Origin: Otatea glauca
Lineage: Eukaryota; Streptophyta; Magnoliopsida; Poales; Poaceae
Direction: 5' to 3'
DNA: 64,000 bases
Assembly (NCBI GenBank): GCA_036346275.1
Contig: CM070722.1
Span: forward strand, 25,877,336 to 25,941,335
Under the pieces are notes generated by a model that saw only the letters and a program-made list of their open reading frames with translations, was not told the DNA's origin and searched no databases. The translations under genes and the position numbers were made by a program. Of the stretch, positions 34,660-46,398 are shown in pieces. Position 1 is the stretch's first letter. Every line of letters begins with the position of its first letter.

Positions 34660-35040
34660 AGTTTACAAAGAAGATAGACGACATGGAAAAGTTATTGGAT
34701 GAAACGAAAACTTGATGTGGAGATAGAATAATTGAAGGGAAAGTCTGAGTTAACAGAAAATATTTATGATATGAAACAAAAAATGAAAGATATAGATAAC
34801 AAATCGCAAGATATTGAATCTCTTAACCATGTACTCATCATTAAGGAGTGCAGGGCGAATGCAGAGCTGGAAGAAGCCAAAGCTGAGCTTATAGAGGTAA
34901 TATAAAGGTTTCTAGTATTTAATTTAAGTAAATAATAATATACTAAGACAACCTATTTTCACAAAAAAATGATCGCTTTTGTTGGGATTAAGAGATATGA
35001 CTAAAAGTCAATCAGTTATTGGTGTCAAACAAATGGGCAT
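34660..35040 (+). pseudogene. Fragment of an XH-domain (FDM/IDN2-like) gene inside the CACTA element
   Basis: A coiled-coil-like frame (MKQKMKDIDNKSQDIESLNH) leads to KECRANAELEEAKAELIE and then a GTAATA donor at 34897. After an AT-rich gap, a second piece at about 34980-35040 reads GLRDMTKSQSV and IGVKQMG. The family pattern is a coiled coil with ESLN, NDELQEARKELI, then IGVKRMGEL, the XH domain of Factor of DNA Methylation/IDN2 proteins, which act in RNA-directed DNA methylation. Stops (after DETKT, after MGIV) show a dead fragment. The assignment rests on motif recall and is inference, but two motifs in correct order across an intron support it. Confidence 0.6.
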
Positions 35041-35635
35041 TGTGTGAGAGCTATGTAAGTACAAGGAGAACCGAAAAGCCTCTATTGCGGAAGCTATGAC
35101 ACATATGATGGCAGACATGGAAAAGCCCTAAGGTCTCTCTTTGTCTTGATCTATCAAATAATGTTGTTTCTCAATGTATGTTTGTTGATATTTGTGGTAT
35201 CATATCTTCTCAATATATTATCATATGAAATTATTTTAACTAGTTTATTGCATCCTTGTAACCTAACAGGAAATACTTCAGATAAAAGTTGGCTATAAAA
35301 ACGATTGCTCTTGTGCCAAGAAGTATGTGCCTTATATCATTGGACAATCTCTGTGGTACTCTAGATGCAATTACTTGGGGGTAAAGAGCCTTCTACTGGG
35401 ACGTCGGGGCTGCCTGAGGAGAGTTATGTTAGAGGATTGTGCTACTGATTTCTGCATTTAGTACGTATCCTGAGGAGAGTTACGTTAGAGGATTGTGCTA
35501 CTGATTTCTACATTGAGTATGTATCCATAAATTAACACTGTCAATAGTTTTGTGAATGTGAATATATTGTTAATTTGTCAATCTATGAGTATATTGTGAA
35601 TGTGAATATACTGTAAATTTATCAATTGTACATAT

Positions 35636-35817
35636 TGTTGGAACAGAACGCCAAAAGATTTGGGACAATTTTCTCTTTATTACTTCTCGCTTTGTTGGCT
35701 TACAAAACTCAGGTCTAACCCTGTATTTATACCCAAAACTACAGCCCTCACAAACGGAATAGGGACTTTACAAACTTTTCAAACTAAAACTTTCCTATTA
35801 CAAGATTACTTCTAACA
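35636..35817. mobile_element. 182-bp solo LTR with perfect CATAT duplication
   Basis: It begins TGTTGGAACAGAACGCC and ends TTACTTCTAACA. CATAT flanks it at 35631-35635 and 35818-35822. The flanking TGAATATACTGTAAAT repeats of the CACTA element run across it. The size suits a small copia or TRIM-type LTR. No second LTR was seen. Confidence 0.8.
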
Positions 35818-35929
35818 CATATACTGTTAATATGTGAATATACTATGAATTTGTCAATTTGTGAGTATACTATGAATGTAAATATATTGTGAATCTGTGA
35901 AATTTTAGAAAAATAATCTAGGATTTATC

Positions 35930-36200
35930 TATATCAGTTACACGCTTAGAACCAATAGAGACGTGTAATCTCTATCGGTTCCGAGCGTAGAACCGATAGA
36001 GATAATACACGAATCTCTATCGCTTCAATGCTAATAACCGATAGAGATCAGGAGCACGTCTCTATCGGTTCTAAGCATGGAAGATTCATATACTATCTCT
36101 ATTGGTTCTACGCTCGGAACCGATATAGATAATTGGTCTTCTAGGCCAATATGAGGATATAATTCTATCGAACGAAAACCGACCGTGATAGCCGTTCGTC
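35930..36200. repeat. Subterminal inverted repeats of the CACTA element
   Basis: TCTATCGGTTCCGAGCGTAG and its complement alternate (GAACCGATAGAGAT, CTCTATCGGTTCT), at least six copies. In CACTA elements such motifs bind the transposase. Confidence 0.8.
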
Positions 36201-36287
36201 ATCACTGTCTAAGGACTTTGTATCGCAACTAAAACCAACCCAGATGACGAAAAAGAACCGACCCAAATGATCATTTTTATAGTAGTG

Positions 36288-36596
36288 TTGGGATCAATTG
36301 CTTTTTTTGAAAAAAACACAAGGAAAGTTGGTCAACAAGTTCATGAACCACTATTCAAGAAAGCAGACCAAATCACCTTTAAAGTTAGGGTTGTGTGATT
36401 TGAATTTTGGCCATTATTGGAGCAATTAATCTATAGATGTTTTACTACTTGGAGTACAAACAGTTGGCTCACTCATGGAAATTACTCCAAGCACGAAAGA
36501 AACAGATGGGACCAAAGTACACTACGATGGATTTACCCTAGCTCTAGTGATTTAGCATACGGAGCTATACCCACAGATTCACGATTGATTTGGTGA
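36288..36596 (+). other. Host spacer with an unrecognised open frame
   Basis: From about 36403 to 36594 a frame without stops reads FWPLLEQLIYRCFTTW, then SKHERNRWDQSTLRWIYP, and ends at TGA just before the copia 3 LTR. It has a protein-like composition but no start codon and no family I recognise. It might be the end of an exon cut by the insertion, or chance. Confidence 0.25.
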
Positions 36597-37475
36597 TGTT
36601 AAAACTAGGTATTATTTGTGTTTTAGATTTGAAAAATAAGCTGATTAGATACAACAGGCAAGATAGAAGACACCACATATTTCTGTAAAGAGATCGATCC
36701 ACAGAGAAAAAATTAGGAGAATTCTTACGATGGGCTTGATGACGAAAAGGAAGCAAAGATGGCGACCGGCCGTAGAGGAAGTAGTCGGCGTCGTGGATCG
36801 CAGGATGAAGAGCTCGAGCGGTCGCGCGATTCGCTGCCCGAAACCTTATTGCCGCCCGTGCGTGTTCTCTCACGACAACGGTTCGGAGATCCCGCTCTCC
36901 TTGCCTCGCGGTGCACGCCGAGAGGAAGGTCGGTGAAGAACGAGCACAGCACGAAAACACAACACAGATCACCGTAGATGAACACGAGTATCAGAGTCTA
37001 AAAATCAAAAGGCTTACATTTGTCTGGACGTCTCCAGATTTTATAGCCTCGCACCAGTAACGGTCACCATTAAATGCTAGTAACTTCAGGTCATTCAAAT
37101 GACAGTTTCTATTAGAAACTGACGCCATTATCATGGCTGTTTCAATTCTCAGTAAATGACCCCATTAATTCACTAATAACAGAGAGAAACCGAAAATTAA
37201 AAAGGGTTTAAACGTATCAGAATTTAATCCACGGCACGGCGACTCGCGACGTCGCAAGTCACAAGTCACGCGGAAAACACGCGAAACACGCGTAATTCGC
37301 GAAATCGCATGCGTGCGTGTGACTTTAGTCACTCCTCACCCTTCATATGCCTCATTACAAGATATGGTGGAGCTCTCCTTTAAATTGGTATTCTCCTCTC
37401 AACTAGCAATATGGTACTATTATTTGTAGCTTTGGCATTAGAGATAAATGGGCCACTTGGGCCTCATTTCTAACA
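36597..37475 (-). repeat. 3' LTR of copia element 3
   Basis: 879 bases. Holds CGCGAAATCGCATGCGTGCG-type repeats near 37270-37320. The polypurine tract GGTGGGGAT (minus strand, 37476-37484) directly follows. Confidence 0.88.
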
Positions 37476-38049
37476 ATCCCCACCAATGTTGAAGTTGACA
37501 AAGGCTCAAAATTTGATCAACATCTTTGAATCTTCGTTTAATATATCGGTGTTTGATGTAAGTCCCATACGGGTTGAACTTTCACCTAGAGTAACGTGAT
37601 CCATCCTCCCACAGCTAATGAATGGACTAAGCCTTGAATTCACAGCTTTGTGTGGTTTGATTTCACCCGAAATCTTAACTGATACTAGGCTGCCAAAGAA
37701 CTTCACCTCAACGGAGCGTTAAATGGTCATGCTCCCTAATCTTCTCATGAGCTTTCTAGAGAATGCCCCTTTCTCATGAACTGCGACCTCACAGTTAGGC
37801 TCAAGTAGGTGTATTCATTTTAGGTATCCTGTAGACCAATACCTTTTTCCTTTGACACTAGAATACATTAAGGCTTTAAGCCAACCTTCCATACAGTCGA
37901 GAGTACTTTGTCTATTAGGACATAGGTACAAATTTAATAATATGTACTCTCTTGTTACAACATCAACTTGTTTTTCCCATTACCTAATTCACGGGATCTC
38001 TGATTAGGAAGATATGGGTTACCGTTGTGGTGTAACTCAAACGGGCCTC

Positions 38050-38856
38050 ATGCCCATGTCCATAGACGCAATGGAAATCGCTTTCCTTGCAAGTCCTTTT
38101 GTAAAAGGATCTGCGATTTTCTCGATCGAATATAATTGGCAGCAATAACTCGGAGTTTCTCAATTTTACGACGGTTTTAAGCCTCGCTTCACATGTCCGG
38201 AGGACTTCATGTTATCCTTAGTACTCATAACCTTAGTCAACACTTTGTTTGGTTATCGCGGACATTAAGATTGCCGGTATTGGTTTCTCAACCAATGGCA
38301 AGTCCAACAGTAGCTCTCTAAGCCATTCAGCCTCAACAGTGGCTGTGTCTAGTGCTACGAGTTCAGCTTCCATGGTTGACCTCGTCAATATGGTCTATTT
38401 GCAAGACCTCCATGAAACTGCAGCACCAGCTAAAGTAAAAACATAACCACTTGTAGCTTTGATCTCATCCGCATCAGAGATCCAATTGGAATCACTATAT
38501 CCTTCTAAAACAGATGGATACCCAGTATAGTGTATTCCATAAGATGTTGTTCCTCTCAAGTAGCGCAACACCCTTTCAAGTGCCTCCCAATGATCATCTC
38601 CTGGGTTAGATGTAAACCGGCTTAATTTGCTCACAACAAATGAGATATCAGGTCTTGTGGCACCAGCTAGATACATAAGGGACCCAATAATTTGTGAATA
38701 TCTCAATTGATCTTTTCCTAACCCTTGATTTTTCCGAAGCTTAACACTTGGATCATAAGGTGTTGGGGAGATTTTGCAATTCTCAAACCGAATTGACTCA
38801 ATTTTCTCGAGATAATGGGATTGGTGCAAAATGATCCCATCCTCATTCTTGATCAA
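38050..38856 (-). pseudogene. copia reverse transcriptase end and RNase H (element 3)
   Basis: The main frame, 38395-38856, reads QIIGSLMYLAGATRPDISFV, SDSNWISDADEIK and AVSWRSCK. The RNase H remainder down to about 38050 continues with frameshifts and the EKI-ADPFTKGLA end. Deletion of single bases explains the breaks. Confidence 0.83.
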
Positions 38857-38969
38857 TTTAATATTCGAATAACATCGCCTCTCCCAAGTCTTTCATATCA
38901 AAGCATCGAGATAAGAAAGTTTTGACCTCGTCAATTACAGCAGTGTTTGTCCCAAATATAAGTATGTCA

Positions 38970-39788
38970 TCAACATACAAACACAAAATAACACATTGAC
39001 CCCACCATAACGATAGTATACACACTTATCGCCTCATTAACAAAGAAACTAGCAGATGTCAAAGTTTTATCAAACTTTTCGTGCCATTGCTTAGGAGCCT
39101 GCTTTAGGCCATACAAGGATTTTAATAATTTGCACACTTTATTTTCCTGTCTAGTAATCACATAACCATCTGGTTGCTCCATATAGATTTCTTCCTCCAA
39201 GTCTCCATTAAGGAAAGCTGTCTTTACATCCATTTGATGGACGTGTAGACCATGGGAAGCAGCTAATGCTATGAGCACTCTAATGGTGGTTAATCTGGCT
39301 ACAGGAGAATAAGTATCAAAATAATCCTCTCCTTTTTTCTGGGTATAACCCTTGGCTACAAGTCTTGCCTTGTATTTATCAACAGTACCATCAGGCCTCA
39401 TTTTCTTTTTGAAGATCCACTTGCATCCAACAGGTTTGCACCCACTAGGAAGATCAGTGATCTCCCAAGTCCCGTTAGCCATGATGGAATCCATCTCGCT
39501 ACGGACCGCCTCTTTCCAATACTCAGCATCAGGTAGTGCATAAGCCTCTGAAAGAGATTTTGGCACATCATCCACGAGGTATACAATAAAGTCGTCGCCA
39601 AAGGTTTTCTCAACCCTTTGTCTCTTGCTCCTACGAGGAGCCTCTGCGACTAAATTGTTATCCTCCTCAAAATTATCTTCTACTAGTAGTGTATCATTTA
39701 TTGGTTCAGAAACAGTGGTAGGTTCAGCATTATAATTATTATTAGTTTGAGTATTCTCGGTTAGTGAAGAACTACCCACTGGTCTCAT
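38970..39788 (-). pseudogene. copia linker and reverse transcriptase (element 3)
   Basis: 272 codons. Asn/Glu-rich linker, RRSKRQRVEKTFGDDFIVYL, AEYWKEAVRSEMDSIMANGT, GCKWIFKKKMRPDGTVDKY, MDVKTAFLNGDLEEEIYME, KSLYGLKQAPKQWHEKFDKT. The frame is lost just before the catalytic YVDD, which lies in the next frame (around 38955-38975), so the enzyme is inactive. Confidence 0.85.
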
Positions 39789-39879
39789 AGGATAAATATC
39801 CTCAAAAATGAAGCATCTCTGGACTCCATTATTGTGTTAACAATAATCTCGGGAGTTTCGATTTTACTACTAAAAATCT

Positions 39880-40549
39880 ATAGGTCATCTTTGTTATGTG
39901 CATATCCTAGAAAAATACAATCATTGTTTTAGGTCCAAGCTTTCTCTTTTACGCAATGGTATATTGACTTTTGCCAAACACCCCAAGTTCGCGAGAAAAT
40001 TGACATTGGGTTTTCTCCTTCCATCCCTCATACGGAGTAATCTCACACTTTTAGTGATTACTCTGTTTAGGACAAAATTCTTTATTAATATAGCTTCCCC
40101 ACCACATTTTAGGCATCTGGCACTCTCCAACATGGCATTCACCAAGTCTCATTAGTGTTCGATTTTTCCTCTCAGCTACCCCATTTGATTGGGGAGAATA
40201 TGGTGGTGTAACTTCATGGATTATACCATGCTCGAATGCAGGCGGGAGAATTCATGAGAGATATACTCTCCCCACGATCGGACCTTAGTCGTTTAATTTT
40301 CTTTTCTAGTTGGTTCTCAACCTCGACTTTATAAATTTTGAAGTAGTTTAAAGCTTCATCCTTTGTTTTCAGCAAATACACATAACAATAACGTGTTGCA
40401 TCATCTATAAAAGTTAGAAAATATCTTTTGCCTCCTTTTGTCAACAATCCATTCATCTCACACAGGTCAGAATGGACAAGATCTAGTGGTGCCAAGTTCT
40501 TTTCTTCCTCTAATCCCTTAAAGGGTTTTCTAGGTTGCTTTGCTTGCAC
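39880..40549 (-). pseudogene. copia integrase (element 3), frameshifted
   Basis: Frame 40214-40549 has the end of the zinc region (QAKQPRKPF), HSDLCEMNGLLTKGGKRYFL, and RSDRGESIS where relatives have RGGEYIS, so a base is missing near 40265. The NGVAERKNRT region near 40160-40190 and the C-terminal part (VNAMLESARCLKC, LGCLAKVNIP) follow in other frames. Confidence 0.8.
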
Positions 40550-40593
40550 ACAAGAATGGCACTTTGATCCTTTGACAATATCACATTTTGGAA

Positions 40594-41394
40594 TTAATCA
40601 TGTCTGGACATTCGAGCAATGGTATCATAACCAATATGACATAAACGAGAATGCCAAACATTGGATTCACAATTATTAACTTGAGTAGCAACATTTAAAT
40701 TTAAACAAGACTCTAGTACACTTAAGCGGAACAGGCCTCCGCTTTCATAACCTTTTCCAATAAAGTTTCCAAATTTGGACATTACAACTTTATTAGACTC
40801 GAATACTAGCTTATAGCCATCTCGACATAATAGGGAACCACAGACAAGGTTCTTATTTATTGTTGGCGCATGCTGCACGTTCTTTAAATGGATAATCTTC
40901 CCTGAAGTAAGCCTCAGATCCACCGTGCCAACACCAAGAACAAAAGCATGCGATCCGTTCCCCATTAGGACGGAGGAAGCCCCTGCTGCCTGGTAAGAAG
41001 AAAATAAAGATATGTCAGAACATACGTGAACATTTGCACCCGTATCAACCCACCAATCAGTGGATTGACATGCTGAAAAAACAACAGGAGAATTACCATA
41101 CCCTCCTGAAGTAGTTCCCTCACTTATGGTCACGTTGGCAGTTTTCTTGCCCTGTTCATTTGGCCTGTTCTTGCGGAAACGACAGTCTTTAGCCATGTGA
41201 CCATTTTTTCCGCACACATAACAGGTAATGTTCTTCATATCTTTCTTCTCAAACTTCTTCTTCTTGAAGCTAGTATTTTTATTTGGTTTCAAGCCTTTGT
41301 TGTTGTTGCCACCCTTCTTCTCAATCACATTTGCGTTGTTTGGTTCCTGAGAAGAAGTTTTTGGCGCATCTTTGGCTCTGGCTTTTTCTTCCAC
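40594..41394 (-). pseudogene. copia gag zinc knuckle, protease and pre-integrase (element 3)
   Basis: 266 codons. Lysine-rich gag end, knuckle CYVCGKNGHMAKDC near 41185-41225, protease WWVDTGANVHVC near 41030-41062 with DTG intact, VLMGNGSHAFVLGVGTVDLR, and HSRLCHIGYDTIAR. Unlike element 2, gag and protease stay in one frame here, showing the ancestral arrangement as a single polyprotein. Confidence 0.87.
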
Positions 41395-41929
41395 GTCGAG
41401 GCAGCAATGAGATCTTCAATAGAAATCACTTCCCTCTTGTGTTTTAGACCAGTGGCAAAATTCCTCCAAGATGGGGAAGTTTAGCCACAATGCCCGACCA
41501 CAAATTTTGCGAGTAAAGCACATCCCAAATGTGCAATCTAGCCCACTAGTAGTCGAAACTCATGCGCTTGAGCAACAATCGATTTAGACTCATCAATGGT
41601 AAAATCGAACAATTGCTCGCAGACGTATACAATCGACGACCACCTCGGCTCTGCATATTTTTGTTCAAGAGCCAACCACAACTCGATGGCGGATGTGTAA
41701 CTCATATACACATCATATAAGCGATCTGCCAAGATGGTCGAATGCAGCCCAATGCGGTGTTATTCGCATTCTCATACTGCGCATTCTCCTCATCCGTAAG
41801 CGGGTATTGAGGGAAAATCACCCACCACATACCCAGAGACATGAGCCAAAACTTTGCTCTAGTCTGCCACCTACGGAAGTTCTGACCATTGAACCTCTCA
41901 GGTTTCATGGCATCACTTGCACCAGCCAT
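41395..41929 (-). pseudogene. copia gag N-terminal part (element 3), frameshifted
   Basis: Starts MAGASDAMKPERFNGQNFRR at 41929, then MADRLYDVYMSYTSAIELW, ALEQKYAEPRW, and FTIDESKSIVAQAHEF. The LEQKYAE motif is the site where element 1 carries the hAT-like insertion. Broken near 41700 and 41538. Confidence 0.83.
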
Positions 41930-41974
41930 TGCTGAATCACAATCACACAAATAATACCAATAAGGTTTCTGGAA

Positions 41975-42863
41975 TGTTGAAAAACAAGGTATTATTTGTG
42001 TTTTAGATTTGAAAAATAAGCTAATTCCCAAAATGATTAGATACAACAGGCAAGATAGAAGACACCACATATTTCTGTAAAGAGATCGATCCACAGAGGA
42101 AAAATTAGGAGAATTCTTACGATGGGATTGATGACGAAAAGGAAGCAGCGCAGTAGCGACCTGGCCGTAGAGGAAGTAGTCGACGTCGTGGATCGCAGGA
42201 TGAAGAGCTCGAGCGGTCGCGCGATTCATGCTGCCGAAACCTTATTGCCGCCCCCGTGCAGGTTCTCTCAGCGACAACGGTTCGGAGATCCCGCTCTCCT
42301 TGCCTCGCGGTGCACGCCGAGAGGAAGGTCGGTGAAGAACGAGCACAGCACGAAAACACAACACAGATCACCGTAGATGAACACGAGTATCAGAGTCTAA
42401 AAATCAAAAGGCTTACATTTATGCGGGCGTCTCCAGTTTTATAGCCTCGCACGATGCGGTCACCATTAAATGCTAGTAACTTCAGGTCATTCAAATGACA
42501 GTTTCTATTAGAAACTGACGCCATTATCATGGCTGTTTCAATTCTCAGTAAATGACCCCATTAATTCACTAATAACAGAGAGAAACCGAAAACTAAAAAG
42601 GGTTTAAACGTACCAGGAATTTAATCCACGGCATGACGACTCGCGACGTCGCAAGTCACGCGAAAATACGCGGTAATTCGCGAAATACGCGCGCGTGCGT
42701 GTGACTTTAGTCAGCTCCTCACCCTGTATATGCCTCATTACAAGATATGGTGGGAGCTCTCCCTTTTAAATTGGTATTCTCCCCTCTCAACTAGCAATAT
42801 GGTACTATTATTTGTAGCTTTGGCATTAGAGATAAATGGGCCACTTGGGCCTCATTTCTAACA
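41975..42863 (-). repeat. 5' LTR of copia element 3
   Basis: 889 bases, near-identical in structure to 36597-37475, with an extra CCCAAAA near 42030 and other small indels. Confidence 0.88.
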
Positions 42864-44010
42864 GTAATCAAGCATACTAGGTTACTCATGCTTTGCATAG
42901 ATGTAAGAAAATAATATCCTCTGATAATACCACAAGCACAAACTTGTGATAATGTGGAGAAGATGACTAGATTAGTAGGATCAATTCAAAAAAGTAACCT
43001 AGAAAACAGGGAAACCTCAGGTATTTATGAAGAAAAATTTTGATAAAAAATGTCAACTATATTGAAAACTAAAAAAGTACATATCTATTCGAAAGTAAAA
43101 CATGGCTATAAAAGTTTAACTGAAAGTAGACCACATTTTAATTTTTCTAAAATGATTTTTTTTATGTTTGACTTTCAATAAGAGTGTGCATCAAACCCCA
43201 AAAAAGAGATGAAAATTCATTCTATGTCAATTACTGGTCATGACTCAGTTATAATTTCCATTTCAACCCATGCATTTAAATTCATCTTAAGTTTCAATCT
43301 TTAGAGCGATCTCATAGGCATGACACACACGTAAACGTAAGTGAAGTTATTAGAACTTTTGTGTCATCAAATAGAATCATATCTTATCTTTTTTGTTTAA
43401 GTCCAGTGGGATTCCATTGGAGGTGAGATTCAATTCCCGCGGTTTTTGTTGTACCATACTTGTAATTTGTAACTAACCAGCTGAGTCTAACATCATGCAT
43501 ACAGCAGCTCCAAATTAATAATTCATTGTTTAGCCCATACCATTGGACTTGACTTAAGAGTAATGCTATAAGAAAAAGTTTAGAGCGGGGATTTCAAAAA
43601 CTGAAAATCCGAAAATGGCTGCGAAGCTTTTGGATTATTTTACCCCATTTGAGGAAATAAATATTCTACAGGACATATATTCTTTCTATAGAAGGAAAGG
43701 GCACAAACTTTTTCCCCAGCAAAAATATTCCGTGAAAATTTGGATCTGAGAAAAGGAAGAGGTAGCGGCCACCAGAATAATATAATTTTGGATTTTCTTG
43801 GGTACTTATTCCTCAATCATTCAGTGGGTGATGCACAATCTTTAAACAATACGTATGTCACAGAAAAAGGACATGCACAGTTGCTAGTGTGCACAGCAAA
43901 TGGTATTGCAATCTTTGATAGCTAAGGACCTAAATTCATTTGCTAGAATCTTCGTCACTTCATTTTTGTTTCTGTTGGAGACGGTTTGGTAGAAAGCATA
44001 CGGATGACTG
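42864..44010. other. AT-rich flank, no gene seen
   Basis: No coding frame with a recognisable domain. A GGTGAGATTCAATTCCC motif near 43422 resembles a polymerase III B box, but no matching A box convinced me. Confidence 0.3.
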
Positions 44011-44019
44011 GGAAAGCGC

Positions 44020-44126
44020 GATTTTTTTAAATAATACATTTTTAAAAATAATTGCGATATTAATATGCCAGGAAAAAAATTTATAAAAATAATACTAGAT
44101 CGCCCAACCGGTTAGCGAAATTAGAG
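44020..44126 (+). repeat. Left MULE inverted repeat, outer part
   Basis: Contains CTAGATCGCCCAACCGGTTAG at 44096-44116, matched at 58318-58338 in inverted form. Interrupted at 44126 by the LTR retrotransposon. Confidence 0.85.
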
Positions 44127-44898
44127 TCACTACTACGGATACGACCACATTTGGTTGTGCCAACTCCAACACATCATCTACGGACCAAGAAGAGAGAGAT
44201 CAAATCCATCACGTTCTGGAATCCAATTCGGCCTCCTGAGACAGCACCGACTTCAAATATGAATAACTTTTGCATACGGACTCAGATTTGGGTGAACTTG
44301 GACTTGATTGAAAGCTTACAACGAGATCTTTCGAATGGATCTAATATCAGGCCCAGATTCATCGTACATCAACCGGAATAATTAAAATAATGTACTACAA
44401 TACTGTTTTCGGTTGTTTCGGGCCTTGTAAACGTGTGGGGGCCCAAGCCCAAGTTGTGTGCGCCCCCCTTTGGCTGCACACAATCCTAGGACGTCCCTCT
44501 CACGTCCATCCCTCTTATAAACTCAGTAGCCGTCGCTTTAGACACTTGGGTTTTGTTTGATTAGTTTAGCCAAGTGCAAACTTTGCGTCTTGAGTTGTCT
44601 TTGGATACCACCTTGTCAAGACCTTCAATAGAACCCCACCTTATTTTGGCCTTCAATTCTTATTTGCAATTTCAGATTGCTTTTACCATTGTTCTTGCTT
44701 GTTCTTCGGTTGCTTGTAGGAATTGAACCTCGTGTTCAGGTTGATCGTGCCCACGGCAAGATCAATAACACTCCGGAGTTGGTTTAGCGATTGCTAAGGC
44801 GCATCGTCGTCGTACGTTGTAGTCGGATCGTCAAAGTCGATTCCACCAAATCGATAGTTATCGCTCTCATCGAAAGATCGGGACACAACCTCGCATCA
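44127..44898 (+). repeat. 5' LTR of the gag-only element
   Basis: 772 bases, TCACTACTACGGAT ... CCTCGCATCA. A TTATAAACT box lies at 44515-44523. The CACTACTAC start resembles a CACTA terminus by chance; the element has direct, not inverted, ends. Confidence 0.85.
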
Positions 44899-46394
44899 GG
44901 TGGTTCTTTCAATCTGTCCAGTAGTTTGTTTTGTTCATAACTTCCGCATACGAGCTCGGATTCTAGTGTTTTTGCACTTTCCTAAAACCTTGGAACGATC
45001 TCAACAAAAATCTAGTTGGGCATGGACTCTAAATCTTGAGCAAAATCTCTTCAATCTGGATATCAAAGTTGTTTAAGCAAGTTGTACTTCCAATCCAGAT
45101 CGGTTCGGTATTTTAATCATAATTCTCACGTCCAAACTCCGATTGGGAAGTTTTTATACTTTCCTGAATCCTTGAAGAGTCCTCTACAAAAACGTTTTTG
45201 GGTATCCTTTGTGATTCGGAATCCTTCAAACCGAATTTGATTCGGATTCGGAATCAGTCCCGTGGGCTGAAATTGGGGGTATTCTGTGCTGTTCGGTTTT
45301 TGAACCATAACTTTCACACCCGAGCTCCAAATTGCATGTTCTTGTACTGTTTTGAAAGCTGAGGACATAAGCTTCAATTCTTTACATAGTGAACCTTCTA
45401 AATTTGGTCGTTTTGAAGCTTTAATCTATGCGACAAATCTGCTGCCCTAGAAACATTGAATTTGGGTATCTTGCTTCAATTCGTGTTCTATCTTTGTTCC
45501 TTTGAGTTGGTTGAGTCCAGTAGCATCCACAATCCATAAAACCCAAAAAATATTAGTGTACATACCTTTGGGAACCAATTCATCCTTTGCGAATACTTTG
45601 ATCCCAATTGAGACTAGCTATTTGATATTGCTTAGAGCTGTTCATATTGATACATTGCATAATCTTGAATTATCATATCATACTATCTTGTGACATCGAG
45701 TTAGGGATTCCCAAAAATTTGTTCATAGTAGTGTTGGCCGAAAGTCACTCAAAGAAAGAAAAGAGAAAGAAAGAGCCAAAAGGAAAAAAAAGAGAAGAAG
45801 AAAAAGAAAAAGAAAAAGAAAAAGAAAATAGTGGCTGGTCGCACTACATTGAGCAAAACCCTAACTTGTGTTCATTATTTCAGATTGTGCAATTGTATTA
45901 ATTGTTGAGCAATCTTGTGCCCTTTTTACATTCTTGAAGCAATAAGCTAGCGTCTCTCTACGACTTGCGCAATAGAGCTTTTGGTGCCTCACTTATTTTT
46001 TATAGCTCATTTCTTGATTGCATAAGTACCATCATCTTTGCGCGTGAGTTGCCTTGAAATTCGCTTATATCTTTGAGATCGGCAACTAGGACTTGTGAAT
46101 TCTAGTTTGGGTCATTACTTATCATTACAATAACTAGAATCATCAGATTGTATAGGAAAAAGTATAGCCTACCCAGCTCCACATATTCTACGCTCGTACG
46201 TTTGTTCGGTCCCTTGGCAATCGCTTTATCCAAGCTTGGGAGAACTTTTGACACCGCCAACGGCCGACAACTCATGCAGCACGGTAAGAACTTGTAAGAG
46301 CTTTGGTTAAGGCTTGAGAGTTGAGCGACTTTTCTCCACTTCCTAGTAGTTGATAGGGAATTACATAAACCTTTGTGTTTTCCTTTTTGCTACT
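44899..46394. other. 5' untranslated region of the gag-only element
   Basis: No coding region recognised. Includes an AAGAAAGAAA-rich purine tract at 45757-45832. GGTGGTTCTTTC after the LTR is where a primer-binding site should be, but it does not match an initiator-Met tRNA. Confidence 0.5.
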
Positions 46395-46398
46395 AACC

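Larger units (their letters stand above)
33453..36287. mobile_element. CACTA (En/Spm) element carrying captured sequence
   Basis: The left end CACTACTACAGAATGAT and inverted right end CACTACTATAAAAATGAT match well. Flanks CTG and TTG fit a 3-base duplication with one change. Subterminal ATCGGTTCTGA/ACCGATAGAGA repeats lie at 33515-33690 and 35930-36200. No transposase is seen. Inside are a proline-coding GC-rich patch (33830-33970), an XH-domain gene fragment and a 182-bp solo LTR. Confidence 0.82.
36597..42863 (-). mobile_element. Ty1/copia LTR retrotransposon 3, full-length
   Basis: LTRs at 36597-37475 and 41975-42863 are closely similar (TGTTRAAAA ... CATTTCTAACA). Copia gene order on the minus strand. 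Flanking 5-mers do not match cleanly: GTGAT overlapping the LTR start and GTAAT after 42863 differ by one base. Gag is closest to that of element 1. The frames are interrupted by few-base deletions. Confidence 0.9.
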
